From NCBI GenBank assembly GCA_021204825.1, contig JAJPYR010000095.1, forward strand, positions 1 to 64,000: a stretch of 64,000 nucleotides of DNA, in the 5' to 3' direction. Below the pieces are notes generated by a model. It had not been told where the DNA came from. It worked only from the letters and a program-made list of their open reading frames with translations, and did not search any database. The stretch is from Clostridia bacterium. GTDB lineage: Bacteria > Bacillota > Clostridia > Christensenellales > Borkfalkiaceae. The first letter of the stretch is position 1, and each line of letters begins with the position of its first letter. Of this stretch, positions 49,399 through 59,800 are shown one piece after another. A program made the position numbers and the translations under genes.

Positions 49399-50214
49399 AT
49401 GTTTTCTTTCATATATCAGGGACTGGAAGTGTCTCACCAGGCCGTGGAAAAGCCGCTGGGCTCCCCTGACGCCTGGCGCAAGGACCACTGCCATGAGAAC
49501 TGCGTGGAGATATATGCGTTCCTGGGCGGATCTGTCCGTATGACGGTGGAGAACCGCCAGAAGGTGCTGGAAAAAGGAGACATGGCAATCATAATGCCGT
49601 ATGCCATGCATCATATAGACGTCCTTGAGGATGTTCCGTATGAATACATGGACTTCAAGCTGCCGTCCACATTCATCTCTTCGCCTGTCACCGGCAAGCT
49701 GAAGAATCTGGGTCCGTTCTGCAAATGGCCGGAAGAAGTGCCGTTCCTGGACAGGATGGATGACTTTTATGAGATATACCGTTCAGAAGGGGACAGTGAT
49801 GACATGCTGTACCTCGGCTTAAGCTCCTGGATGTATGCCATACTTACTTATCTTTGCAGGAGGGACAAACCGGATGATGCTCCCGGGACGGAGAATGTCC
49901 TGGTGGCTGGAATCATAAAGTATGTGGATGACAATATCTCCAGAAAGATCACAATGAAGACTCTGTGTGATGAATTCCACCGCTCGCCGTCCTTCATTGA
50001 GAAGCAGTTCTTCAAAAGCACCGGAGAGCGCATCATGACATATGTGCGCAAAAGGAAGATGGATGCGGCCGAGTATCTGATAACCAACAAATCCAGGCCC
50101 TCTGACGTGGCCAGGTCTTTAGGCTACCTGGACTACTCCTCGTTTTACAAGGCATATGTGTCCGTAAAGGGAGTGCCCCCTTCCGGAAACGTGCACGGGC
50201 AGTTACTGCCGTAG
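49399..50214 (+). CDS. AraC-family regulator, paralog 2
   Basis: MFSFIYQGLEVSHQAVEKPLG; HTH ITMKTLCDEFHRSPSFIEKQFFKSTGERIMTYVRKRKMD. Confidence 0.92.
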   Translation: MFSFIYQGLEVSHQAVEKPLGSPDAWRKDHCHENCVEIYAFLGGSVRMTVENRQKVLEKGDMAIIMPYAMHHIDVLEDVPYEYMDFKLPSTFISSPVTGKLKNLGPFCKWPEEVPFLDRMDDFYEIYRSEGDSDDMLYLGLSSWMYAILTYLCRRDKPDDAPGTENVLVAGIIKYVDDNISRKITMKTLCDEFHRSPSFIEKQFFKSTGERIMTYVRKRKMDAAEYLITNKSRPSDVARSLGYLDYSSFYKAYVSVKGVPPSGNVHGQLLP

Positions 50215-50432
50215 GGCCGGGGACAGTGTAAAAAAGGACGGGCGCAATGTAAAAGCCTGGCGCATTTTCGGCAAGGGTGCGGAAGGCTTCCGGGCGCAGC
50301 GGATTGCCGCAGGCCCGGCAGGCAATGTACTGGCAGCAGGTACCATTGCGGCAGAGGGGCCTGTATTCATTCAGAAGACAAACAAAAGGATGGCTGCAAG
50401 GCAGGCCATCCTTTTTGGATTCCGGGCAAAAA

Positions 50433-50460
50433 TTATGGGAGAGCGGGGGCTCTCCCATAA
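50433..50460. terminator. Bidirectional stem-loop between convergent genes, copy 2
   Basis: TTATGGGAGAGC gggg GCTCTCCCATAA. Confidence 0.8.
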
Positions 50461-50745
50461 CAGTATGGTGTGATTCTGCATAATCCCAGTGTGTTTGCAG
50501 GCACAATGGAAGATGCTCTGTATTGGATGTATTGGTGTCATGCGCGGCATGCAGCAGAGCCATGCAGAGTCCGGGAAACCGCGTGGGCGGCATGCCCGTC
50601 TTTATAACTTCAATTTCCTAACATATATAGACATCCCGGCTCATCGAAAGCAGTCTCAGGCACCGCATTTCCCGTGGCCGGGCTGGTGTCTGCCCGGCCG
50701 GGAAGGGGCTGTGCTGTTATCCTTGCTGCAGCAGCGCGGTTTGAA

Positions 50746-51252
50746 TTATGCCACTGCGCTTGTGGTGTCAACCTTTGTCTTCTTCTCGCAGAGATTGAAT
50801 CCGCAGGATACCATGAGGCATACAAGTCCGACGACGGACATTACCCAGGAGACAACGGCATCATTGAGTGCTGCAACTGCCTGCTCACTGCCGCTGGCAA
50901 GAGATGAGAACCATACGAAGCCCATGAGGGTGCCGCGGGAAGAAATCATTTCCGCCATGGCAAGGATAAGGAACAGTGCGATTACGAGCCTTACAAGATC
51001 CACAACGATGGACAGGAGCTTGTTGATGAAACCGCTGATGTATATGCCGTCCACGGCGAATACTATAAGGGCAAGAACCATGGCGACAACGTCATATGCT
51101 ATGACAGCGCCCATATTGTCTACGCCGTATGAGCCTGCCAGATTTCCCTGTTTGTTGCTCATGACGCTGAATACAAGAGCGAGGATTGCAAACAGTAATA
51201 CGCCGATCATTAAGTATGAAGCCCAGGACTTCTTAGCGAAATAATTCTTCAT
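50746..51252 (-). CDS. Small multi-TM protein, paralog 2
   Basis: MKNYFAKKSWASYLMIGVLLFAILALVFSVMSNKQ, similar to 44799-45302 product. Confidence 0.82.
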   Translation of the reverse strand: MKNYFAKKSWASYLMIGVLLFAILALVFSVMSNKQGNLAGSYGVDNMGAVIAYDVVAMVLALIVFAVDGIYISGFINKLLSIVVDLVRLVIALFLILAMAEMISSRGTLMGFVWFSSLASGSEQAVAALNDAVVSWVMSVVGLVCLMVSCGFNLCEKKTKVDTTSAVA

Positions 51253-51258
51253 GGCTGC

Positions 51259-54200
51259 TTAGTCCTCCTTTTTGGTAACGGCCTTGTCCACAGCGCCGAT
51301 TATGAATGCGACAACTGCGAGTCCTGCAACTATTCCGCCGATAATCTCAAGTGCAGTGTATGTTGAACGCCACCAGTTGTTGAGTTTCAAGACATATGCG
51401 TGAGGAGTCATGTAGTTCACCATGTTGCTGTGCGCGAATGCGTACAGAGCCTCATGAACGGCTGTCTTTACGGCCTGCTTCATTGTTGTATCATTTGCAT
51501 ATGTGCTTGCAAGTGTCTGGCTGTCCCACTTCGTGTAATCAAGGGCATCGAAGTTTGTCGTGCCGGCAAGTACGGATTCGGGGATTCTCATGTAAAGGGG
51601 CCAGAACCAGTAGTCTGATACGGCATATCCCTTGTACTGCCACTCGCCGCGGAGTATTCCGCTCATGGCTCCGGAAGCTCCGGAGTATGTGGCACCTATA
51701 CGGTTGAATGATGTCATGGTTGCGAGAGCGCCGCCCTCGAATCCGATCTGGAATCCGCGCAGCTCGTTCTCACGGATCTGCTGCTCTGTAGCGAATACGG
51801 ACAATCCGTTGCGGTTGGACTCCTGGTCGTTGAGAGCGAAGTGCTTGATTGTGCCTAAGAATCCGTGTTCGTTGAGTCCGTTTACGATGCTGAGTGCGGA
51901 GTATCCGGAAACGCATGCATCCTCTGAATAATATTCTGCGGAACGTCCGTTGTACGGTGTTCTGTGGATGTTGAGGCTGGGAGCCCAGAGTACAGGAATC
52001 TGAGCGTACAGTGAGTCATTGCCCCACATCTCGCCGATGCTCTCAAGGAGGGTCTTGTCGAATGCCGCTGCCTGAAGGGTTGCGCATCCGACATCGCCGA
52101 GATGGTAACCGTTGTTGTCGTTGTCCGCCCAGGGAGTGGCAACGCCGCCGAGTGTGACGTCAAGTCCTACGGGGCCGTTCTCTGTAAGTGTGCCGCCGAG
52201 GAAGTTGAGGCCGGTGAGAGTGGAGTATGAACGGTTGCCCTGTGCTATGAAAATGAGCCCTTCCTGGAGGTCAAGCTCTTCCATGAGATTTGTCCAGACA
52301 TCTGCGTCATAATCTGCAACAGTAACATTGCCTTCATCGTCAAAGTTGAGCACATCATAGAAGGTGACGCCGTTGTCTGCATTGAAGGTTGTGTCCGTAT
52401 CGTAAGCATAGGTGTGGGTAGTCATATCCTGATCGCCGTATGTCTCGTTCATAAGCTGTTTCTGCAGCTCGCTTCCGTCTGTAACGCTGACTCCCGTGTA
52501 ACCTATAGCGGTGACTGTGTTTGAGGCGCCGGTGTAATCTGTAACAGTCTTTCCGTCCCAGGCCGTGGAACTTGTGTTCCAGGAGCTTGTTCCGTCTACT
52601 TTCCAGGACCAGTCTGATCTGGAGAGATATGTCACATAATCATCTCCCATGTAGTAGTTGAGGTCTGCGGTATCGAGCTGGTTGCTTACCTCAACGCCTG
52701 CTCTGGAAGTGGAGAACGGATCACCTGAGAACGGATTACCCGTCTCCTCTTCACTTGTCCAGTCAAATGAAGCAACTGCAGATGTGTTGGCTTTCTGGTC
52801 CAAAGTGTAGGTTGTGCTGCTGGCCGTGGCCTTTGCTCCGAGAATGTTGTTTATGGCTGCATGTGATCCGTCTGCGTCTTCGTTGTTGCCAAGTGCGATG
52901 TAGTATGTGCCGGAATCCATGATGTATGTGCCGTGTGTTCCGTCTCCGTTGTCCACGCTGTTGTCATATGATGCAAGGAGATCAAGGTCTACATCCACAT
53001 AGCCGCTGTACTTATCATTCTCGCCTCCTTTTGCGTCCAGAACGGGAGTTCTGTCATAATCAAGGAGCTGTACGGAAGCCTTCTCGACATTGCTGGTCTT
53101 GTTGTCTTCAAGATAGTACGGAGACTGTCCGTATATCTGTACAACGCTTGAGCCTGCAACGCTGCCTTCGTTCTGAACTGTGTAATATACTCTTAATGTA
53201 CGGCCGTCTTCAAGCATTTCAAGGCCTGTGTTGTTTGTGCCTTGTGTTGTATCAATGGATTGCGTGAAATTTGTATAAGAAAGTCCATATCCAAAGGAGT
53301 ATGCAACTTCCTCATCATAATTCCAGGTGCTTGCATTGTCTGTGTTCCAGGATACGCTGGCCTGAGAGTCAAATGCGCCGTCTGAGGATGCAGCGTTGCC
53401 TTTGCCAAGGACGGAGTCCTCGTATCTTGTCTCGTAATACTTGTATCCTACATATATTCCCTCTGCCTCAACGACATAGTAGGAAGCCGCATATGTGTAG
53501 TTGGGAGCGTTGGTATACTCGTAAATGCCAAAGTTCTGCATGGCAGGAGAGGAGACAGTGTTGTATGCGAATGTGTCTGCGAGATGTCCGGAAGGATTAG
53601 CTTTTCCAAGCAGAATGTTCGCAACACCGCACATGCCATAGTTGCCGGGAAGGCCTATCCACATGATTGCGTCCACGGCTGCGTCGCCATACTGCAGATC
53701 GCCAAGCTCCATGGGGTTGGAAGAGTTGATGAGAACCACTACCTTGTCGCAGTTGTTCTTTGCGAACTTTATCTCATTGAGCTCTGCGGTTGTAGGAGCG
53801 AGAACGTTCCTTGCGCCCAGGTTCTGGTCAATGCCCATTGAGCCGGGATAGTAGTCTCCGGACTCAGTGGAGGGCCTGGAAAGAACCACGATGCCCACGG
53901 AAGTCTTGCCTTCGCCGACATCAGTTGACTTGTATCCGGTCATCAGATCAGAGTTTGTTTCAGCCTCATATACCGTGTACTGCTTTGCGCTGGGGTAGTC
54001 AGTGAGGGATGTGGATACTGTGTTGTATCCTTTATCAAGAGCGGCTGAAGCTTCTCCGTCATAGTAAGCTTCCATGTCTTCATTCACATCTGCGCCATCA
54101 GCCTCCAGTGCATCGCATAATGAAATGCTCTGGGAAGGCTCAACGATGCCGCCCATGGCCATGCCGTACTGGGCGCCGGAGAAGGAGCTGCCTACTCCGA

Positions 54201-54588
54201 AGAGTGTGATCTTCAGGTTTTTGATATCATCATCAGTTGTTGCAAGGGGAAGCGTGTCGTTCTCGTTTTTAAGAAGAACGGAGCCTTCCTCGCTGAGCTG
54301 CGTGCCATAGGCTTTGTGGTCTGCAAGAAGAGCCGTGGTTCCGCCGCCGGTGCCGTCTGAGTTCCAGTATTTGGAATCGGGCTGGTATACCGTATAGAGC
54401 TCTTCTCCGGAATCCTCTGGAACAGTGTATTCTTCTGTCTGTGTTCCGAGCTTGCGGTTAACCTGTGCTTTGTTGTCCTCGAGCAGTGCGCCGATTACGA
54501 TGCCGAGCATCAGAATCAGCGCAAACACTATTGCGAGTATGCGCCACAGGCCCATGTGCTTCTTCATGAAGCTGAGAAATTTTTGCAT
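51259..54588 (-). CDS. GH3 beta-glucosidase-like, permuted domain order, TM anchors at both ends, paralog 2
   Basis: LSEEGSVLLKNENDTLPL N-terminal; IKHFALNDQESNRNG and GILRGEWQYKGYAVSDY C-terminal. Confidence 0.93.
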   Translation of the reverse strand: MQKFLSFMKKHMGLWRILAIVFALILMLGIVIGALLEDNKAQVNRKLGTQTEEYTVPEDSGEELYTVYQPDSKYWNSDGTGGGTTALLADHKAYGTQLSEEGSVLLKNENDTLPLATTDDDIKNLKITLFGVGSSFSGAQYGMAMGGIVEPSQSISLCDALEADGADVNEDMEAYYDGEASAALDKGYNTVSTSLTDYPSAKQYTVYEAETNSDLMTGYKSTDVGEGKTSVGIVVLSRPSTESGDYYPGSMGIDQNLGARNVLAPTTAELNEIKFAKNNCDKVVVLINSSNPMELGDLQYGDAAVDAIMWIGLPGNYGMCGVANILLGKANPSGHLADTFAYNTVSSPAMQNFGIYEYTNAPNYTYAASYYVVEAEGIYVGYKYYETRYEDSVLGKGNAASSDGAFDSQASVSWNTDNASTWNYDEEVAYSFGYGLSYTNFTQSIDTTQGTNNTGLEMLEDGRTLRVYYTVQNEGSVAGSSVVQIYGQSPYYLEDNKTSNVEKASVQLLDYDRTPVLDAKGGENDKYSGYVDVDLDLLASYDNSVDNGDGTHGTYIMDSGTYYIALGNNEDADGSHAAINNILGAKATASSTTYTLDQKANTSAVASFDWTSEEETGNPFSGDPFSTSRAGVEVSNQLDTADLNYYMGDDYVTYLSRSDWSWKVDGTSSWNTSSTAWDGKTVTDYTGASNTVTAIGYTGVSVTDGSELQKQLMNETYGDQDMTTHTYAYDTDTTFNADNGVTFYDVLNFDDEGNVTVADYDADVWTNLMEELDLQEGLIFIAQGNRSYSTLTGLNFLGGTLTENGPVGLDVTLGGVATPWADNDNNGYHLGDVGCATLQAAAFDKTLLESIGEMWGNDSLYAQIPVLWAPSLNIHRTPYNGRSAEYYSEDACVSGYSALSIVNGLNEHGFLGTIKHFALNDQESNRNGLSVFATEQQIRENELRGFQIGFEGGALATMTSFNRIGATYSGASGAMSGILRGEWQYKGYAVSDYWFWPLYMRIPESVLAGTTNFDALDYTKWDSQTLASTYANDTTMKQAVKTAVHEALYAFAHSNMVNYMTPHAYVLKLNNWWRSTYTALEIIGGIVAGLAVVAFIIGAVDKAVTKKED

Positions 54589-55147
54589 CTTTCCTCCTTA
54601 AATACTGCCGCATGCAATGCATACGCATCTCCACGGAACATATGCACGGCCCTCGCGGATCCGTCATATAACGCAGGCCTGTCACACCACACAGGCCGCT
54701 TCCCCTTTCATGGCCGCGCTTTTTCCGCCGGACCGGCCCATCCCCGGAGCCGGCCCGTAAAGAATGTCTGCATATGCAAGCATGCCATGTCCCGTTTCCC
54801 CGCAAATCCGCCCGCGGGCAACGGAAACAGCAAGGGTGCACGGCTTCTCGCCCCGTGCACCGCCACGTGCAAATGCTATCACAGGCCCCCATTCCTTCAA
54901 ATTGACAAAACCGTTATTGCATTTTGAAAAAACCGTTTAAGAAATATTTCTGCAAGCCTGCAACCATATGTCCGTTTTTAATGCAAACATCCCGGCACAA
55001 CCTTCTGCCTGCCCCGTACTGTACCGGGGTGCACCTAAATGCCCGATGCATTGCATAACAGCCTGCACCGTGGAATCCACAGGATGAATGCAGGATAGGG
55101 CGCAGGACAAACGCAGGAAAGGACCATGGAATGATTAGTGACGCGCC

Positions 55148-55181
55148 CGCGCGCATGTGCGCATGCACGTGTGCACGCACG
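55148..55181. repeat. 34-nt perfect alternating purine-pyrimidine tract (Z-DNA-prone)
   Basis: cgcgcgcatgtgcgcatgcacgtgtgcacgcacg. Confidence 0.8.
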
Positions 55182-55535
55182 GGAGACATGCATGCCGGAT
55201 GCATGCCGGAGGTTTTAGGAATCATTGTCATTTCCGGACACTTTGCCGCACGGCAGCCATTGCCATCTGCACCGCACGCTGTCCGCTGCGGCTTTGCCCG
55301 CAGCAAACCGGCGGGCGCATGCGGTGAGCGGGAGGCCTTCAAACGCATATATGCGGCACTTTTTTTCAGGTGAGGCACCGGGTGAGGAAAGATTTCACGA
55401 CAGATTTAACTTTGTCCAAACCTTGACGTTTTCCTTTTCCGGCGGTATCATAATATGCATTCCGCACATATGAACACACAGCCGGACAAGTGCCTCATAC
55501 AGAGGCAAATAACGGGCTTGGAGGATATACATTAC

Positions 55536-56828
55536 ATGGCATGGATTATTACGAAGGACATAAAGGCTCTGCCGCAGTATGAATACACAGGCGCCCCGGC
55601 GGGATACGGGGAGACGGCAGACGCTATCATATATCCCGCAAAGAAGCACAGCAAGAAGAACGCTGTCCTTTCCAGTGCAAGGAACAAGCGGTACGGGTAC
55701 AAGATACACGCATGCCTTTCATACAGGAAGACCAAGGGCTCCCCGGAGCAGATAACGGCCAGCTATGCGGCTGCTTTCCGCCTGGCTGTATCCAAGGGAT
55801 GCAAACGGATAATTGTCTCCCTGGAGGCATATGAGAAGCTAGGCATTTCCAGGGACACTGCATACTGCGCCATCTCCCGGGCATATGACGCCCTGGGGGA
55901 TGAAGACATAGCGGTATACGTGTACAGCCGTGAGGCAGTGCGCGCCTGCTACACCAAGGAAGACATCAACGAGTTCTGGGACAACGCATACAAGGTAGGC
56001 GCAGATTACGGCGAAGCTCTGGACGCAGACGCAATGGCTGCCCTTAAAAGGGAGCTGGAGAAGATAGAGCCCGCCCCGGAAGAAGAGCCCGCAGAAGAAC
56101 AGGAATACGGGGAGGATGAGTTTCCGGAGGCGCTGCCGGAGGAACTTCCGGAGGAAGAGGAGGAAGAGCAGCCGTCCAAAACAGGGTCTGCCCCCGTGCA
56201 GGAGCCGGCAGAAAAGCTTAAAGCCTCTGCAAATAAGAGGTTCTTAAAGAAGCAGGGCATATATCCCACTGAGAGCATGGATTACCTTGTTATCGCTAAG
56301 CCTGCAAGCAGGCCACAGGGCAGGTCCATGGATTCCAGCTCCAAGGCCAAGGGGTCCACAGAGGGGAAGGTCATGTTTGCAGAGTCTCCCTCTCCGGCGC
56401 AGAAGCCCGTATCCGCACCAAAGGCTCCCGGGAAGGAGTATGAATACATAGATGAATACATAAAGGACAAAATGGGGCATACGGAGACGTTCTCGGACAT
56501 GCTCTTCCGGCTCATACATGAGAAGAACATGACAGACGTGGAGTGTTACAGAAGGGCCAACATAGACCGCAGGCACTTCTCCAAGATACGCTCAGACAGC
56601 TCATACCAGCCCTCCAAGGCAACCGTCCTTGCCTTTGCCATCTCGCTGCAGCTCTCCATGGGGGACACCAGAAAGTTCCTTGCATCCGCAGGATACACCA
56701 TAACGGCATCCTCCGTCTCGGACATCATAATTGAGTACTTCATAGAGAACCGTATATACGACATTAACCTCGTGAACTGCGCCCTCTTCGACTTTGACCA
56801 GCCCCTCTTGGGAGTCCAGGCCAGCTAG
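55536..56828 (+). CDS. Divergent macro-domain-like protein with C-terminal HTH-like domain
   Basis: ADAIIYPA...[46 protein letters not shown] resembles the macro fold C-half; C-terminal [71 protein letters not shown] ggaggatatac before ATG 55536. Confidence 0.65.
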   Translation: MAWIITKDIKALPQYEYTGAPAGYGETADAIIYPAKKHSKKNAVLSSARNKRYGYKIHACLSYRKTKGSPEQITASYAAAFRLAVSKGCKRIIVSLEAYEKLGISRDTAYCAISRAYDALGDEDIAVYVYSREAVRACYTKEDINEFWDNAYKVGADYGEALDADAMAALKRELEKIEPAPEEEPAEEQEYGEDEFPEALPEELPEEEEEEQPSKTGSAPVQEPAEKLKASANKRFLKKQGIYPTESMDYLVIAKPASRPQGRSMDSSSKAKGSTEGKVMFAESPSPAQKPVSAPKAPGKEYEYIDEYIKDKMGHTETFSDMLFRLIHEKNMTDVECYRRANIDRRHFSKIRSDSSYQPSKATVLAFAISLQLSMGDTRKFLASAGYTITASSVSDIIIEYFIENRIYDINLVNCALFDFDQPLLGVQAS

Positions 56829-56837
56829 CAGACCTGT

Positions 56838-57008
56838 ATACCGGCTGTGTATGGGCATTTACACAGGCATATGCTCTTTCATACCAGCTATATGCTGGCA
56901 TCCATGCAGACATACGGACCTGCATACCAGCTATGTGCTGGCATGCACACAGGCATATTGTCTTCATACCGGCTGTGTATGGGCATTCATGCAGGCATAT
57001 GCCCTGCC
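56838..57008 (+). repeat. Four tandem degenerate units of about 43 bp
   Basis: Units start with ATACC(A/G)GCT at 56838, 56881, 56924, 56966; lengths 43, 43, 42, 43. Confidence 0.85.
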
Positions 57009-57359
57009 ATTCCGGCAGCATACAGGAGTGCAGGTCGTCCGGATATGATTCCAGAAGGCAATATGTTCTCCAAGAGAGGATTGCCACAGGGATATTATCC
57101 AAACAATGCAGAAAAAGGCCGTTTCATACGGTCTTTTTGCTTGGCAGAATACGGGTATTCCGAAGTCAAACTGTTCGTAAAATCCCGCTAAGCTGCCTCG
57201 GGGTGCACAGATTCCTTGAGAAGGTCACTGGTGTGGATAATTATACGTAAAATCTTTTCCCCTGAAAGGAAAAATGTCGCATGGCAGGAGACCACAGGCC
57301 TTTGGCCTGCGGATATAATGCAGGCGTAATTTGAATGAAAGACGGAGGAACAAGATATT

Positions 57360-58211
57360 ATGCAGAAAGATCTTACTGAGGTTGTCTTCATCCTGGACAG
57401 GAGCGGCTCAATGGGCGGCAAGGAGAGGGACACGATAGGGGCGTTCAACTCCCTTATAGAGAAGCAGAAGAAGCTTGAGGGCAGGGTGCTGGTTACGACC
57501 ATCCTGTTTGATGACCAGTATGAGGTGCTTTTTGAGCGCATTCCTTTGGAGAAGGTGCGTCCCATTACATCCAGGGAGTATTACGTCCGCGGGTGCACGG
57601 CCCTGCTGGATGCCGTAGGACTCACTGTGGACGCCATGAGAAAGCTGCACCATGAAGACGGCAAGTATGTGCCCGCACACACGCTCTTTGTGATCAACAC
57701 GGACGGCATGGAGAACGCAAGCCGCGTATACTCCTTCAATGATGTCCGCGGACTCATAACTCATGAGCGTGAGAAGCACGGCTGGGACTTCCTGTTCTTA
57801 GGCGCCAACATGGACGCAATAGCCACGGCATCCCAGATAGGCATCCAGCCCAGCATGGCAGCCTGCACATACGCAGACTCCTCCGGCATACAGGCGCAGT
57901 ACTGCTCCGTAGGCAGGGCCATGAAGGCCAGCCGCATGAACATGTGCGTTGCAGACTCAGACTGGAGTGCAGACATAGCCGCAGACGCCAGTGCCCGCAC
58001 GGACAAAAAGGCCGCCAAGGCCAATGCCAAGGCGCAGACGAAAGTCCAGGCCCAGCCCCAGACGCAGGCCAATGCTTCCTCTGATGACGACATAGATGAC
58101 ACTACGGAAGACTCCATCCCCGCAGAGGACGAGATAGAACAGATCCTTGCCAAGATCCGTACAGAGACCTTGCATGATGACTCCAACACGGATGACTCCA
58201 CAGAGGACTGA
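57360..58211 (+). CDS. von Willebrand factor A domain protein
   Basis: TEVVFILDRSGSMGGKERDTIGAFN (MIDAS DxSGS); RGCTALLDAVG; FVINTDGMENAS. Confidence 0.9.
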   Translation: MQKDLTEVVFILDRSGSMGGKERDTIGAFNSLIEKQKKLEGRVLVTTILFDDQYEVLFERIPLEKVRPITSREYYVRGCTALLDAVGLTVDAMRKLHHEDGKYVPAHTLFVINTDGMENASRVYSFNDVRGLITHEREKHGWDFLFLGANMDAIATASQIGIQPSMAACTYADSSGIQAQYCSVGRAMKASRMNMCVADSDWSADIAADASARTDKKAAKANAKAQTKVQAQPQTQANASSDDDIDDTTEDSIPAEDEIEQILAKIRTETLHDDSNTDDSTED

Positions 58212-58294
58212 TTCAAACACTGCACAAAGCCACAGGCATGCATAGACGGGCATGATAACAGGGTGCCTTATAGCTGGCACCCCACATAACAGAA

Positions 58295-58322
58295 AAGAGG
58301 CTCCCGGAGACGGGGGCCTCTT
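58295..58322 (+). terminator. Terminator-like stem-loop after vWA gene
   Basis: AAGAGGCTCCCGGAGACGGGGGCCTCTT. Confidence 0.6.
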
Positions 58323-58434
58323 GGGCTTTGCATTGTCCAAAGATATCCCAATTGATACTGTACGCTAGTTACAGATTACTTGCAAAGCGTTCGGTGCATT
58401 CAGCGAATTGGATTTACACCAGCAACAGAACTTT

Positions 58435-59583
58435 CTACTCCAGATAATCCTCGTATTGTTTCAGATTATCGCATGCTTGTTCATAATGGCTTTTAATGTT
58501 CCCAGCTACTTTCAGCAGGGGGCGGATCTTGTCAAATGTATCTGCTGTTTCGGGATTTTCAAGACTGATTCTTCCATTCAAAATTAAAGCAGGTGCGGAT
58601 AAGGTTTTTACTTCACCAGTATTCTTGAAAAGGATTTTCAGTCGTTGGTTTTCATTATTGTAAGACAGGATTTCGCCAGTACCATATGTTTTGTGATACA
58701 AAATCACCCCGGGAACTAATTCCCGGTTCATTGTTGCATATGCTTCATCCAAGCAATCCTTCTTTGCTTTTTTGCTATTATAATCTTCCAGAGCCTCTTC
58801 CGCCTTTTTTTGGAGTTCAAGCAAAAGATTTTTTTCTACTGGAGTCCGTGGTGTGTAAGGGATGCCACTAAATAAATGGTATACAGTGCAGCAGTATATC
58901 AAATCAAAGGCAAGTATATGCTTGTTTTCATCAGGGGACATGGCACCATTCTTGTCCAGTTCAAAACGGCTTGCATCTGTATTCAGAAGTTCCTTTGAAG
59001 ACTTGATTTGGTCTACAAGCCAGTCACACATCTTGTAATAAACACTCAGGTTGATGTTATCGCCAGATCCCCAGCTATCATAAAATTCTATGCAGTCGGC
59101 AAAATCTTTGGACTGTTTCGCTTTGTACATATAATGGCTGTCCGGATTATACAAAAACAGGTATGCAGAAACGGAATGGGAATCCTGCTTGTAACGGAAG
59201 CTTCCGGGAGAATATTTATCCAGGAGCGCATTGCTTTGGTTAAAGAACAGTGCAATACGGTTTTCCATGGCAGGGATATCTGTATCATCATGCCCGAGGA
59301 GATCCAGAAACATCTGGCGGACAGTCTCAGGCTCCTTTTTAGCAAACTCGCATAAACCGCCGAAAGGCTGTGTATAACTGTCAATAATATTATCCGTACA
59401 TTTTTTTACCTTGTACAGTGCAGCTGCAAATTCCTGTCCGTGTTTCGTCAGTGCGTCGTCCATGAGGGCGCGGTATTCTTTGGCTATACGCCATTTGTAA
59501 TTCTCATCGTGCCCAGGACTATTTATGAAAGCAAACTTCTCAATATACCGGCAGAAAATCTCTTGGAGATTGTCCTTGTTCAT
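58435..59583 (-). CDS. Hypothetical protein, comparatively AT-rich gene
   Basis: Continuous 382-aa ORF with gggggaa SD; C-terminal VPGVILYHKTYGTGEILSYNNENQRLKILFKNTGEVKTL looks like a small beta-barrel. Confidence 0.7.
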   Translation of the reverse strand: MNKDNLQEIFCRYIEKFAFINSPGHDENYKWRIAKEYRALMDDALTKHGQEFAAALYKVKKCTDNIIDSYTQPFGGLCEFAKKEPETVRQMFLDLLGHDDTDIPAMENRIALFFNQSNALLDKYSPGSFRYKQDSHSVSAYLFLYNPDSHYMYKAKQSKDFADCIEFYDSWGSGDNINLSVYYKMCDWLVDQIKSSKELLNTDASRFELDKNGAMSPDENKHILAFDLIYCCTVYHLFSGIPYTPRTPVEKNLLLELQKKAEEALEDYNSKKAKKDCLDEAYATMNRELVPGVILYHKTYGTGEILSYNNENQRLKILFKNTGEVKTLSAPALILNGRISLENPETADTFDKIRPLLKVAGNIKSHYEQACDNLKQYEDYLE

Positions 59584-59800
59584 CTAATGATTCCCCCTAT
59601 GGCATCATGGTTTAAGATGGCGGCACTGAACGTATCTGATATACATTCTTGCTCATCCAAAGTATATCACAAGTGACTGCATGAGCTACACAGATATTAT
59701 AATTGATTTTTACAAAAAATTCAATATATTGGTCCTAGATCTGATGGGCGAGCAATCAATATGCGGAAGACATCCACACAAAAGCCCCCCGGACAAAAGA

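Noticed and set aside
56838-57008. Tandem 43-bp repeats as a CRISPR array
   Set aside because: Units are contiguous with no unique spacers and only four degenerate copies; no cas genes in the window.
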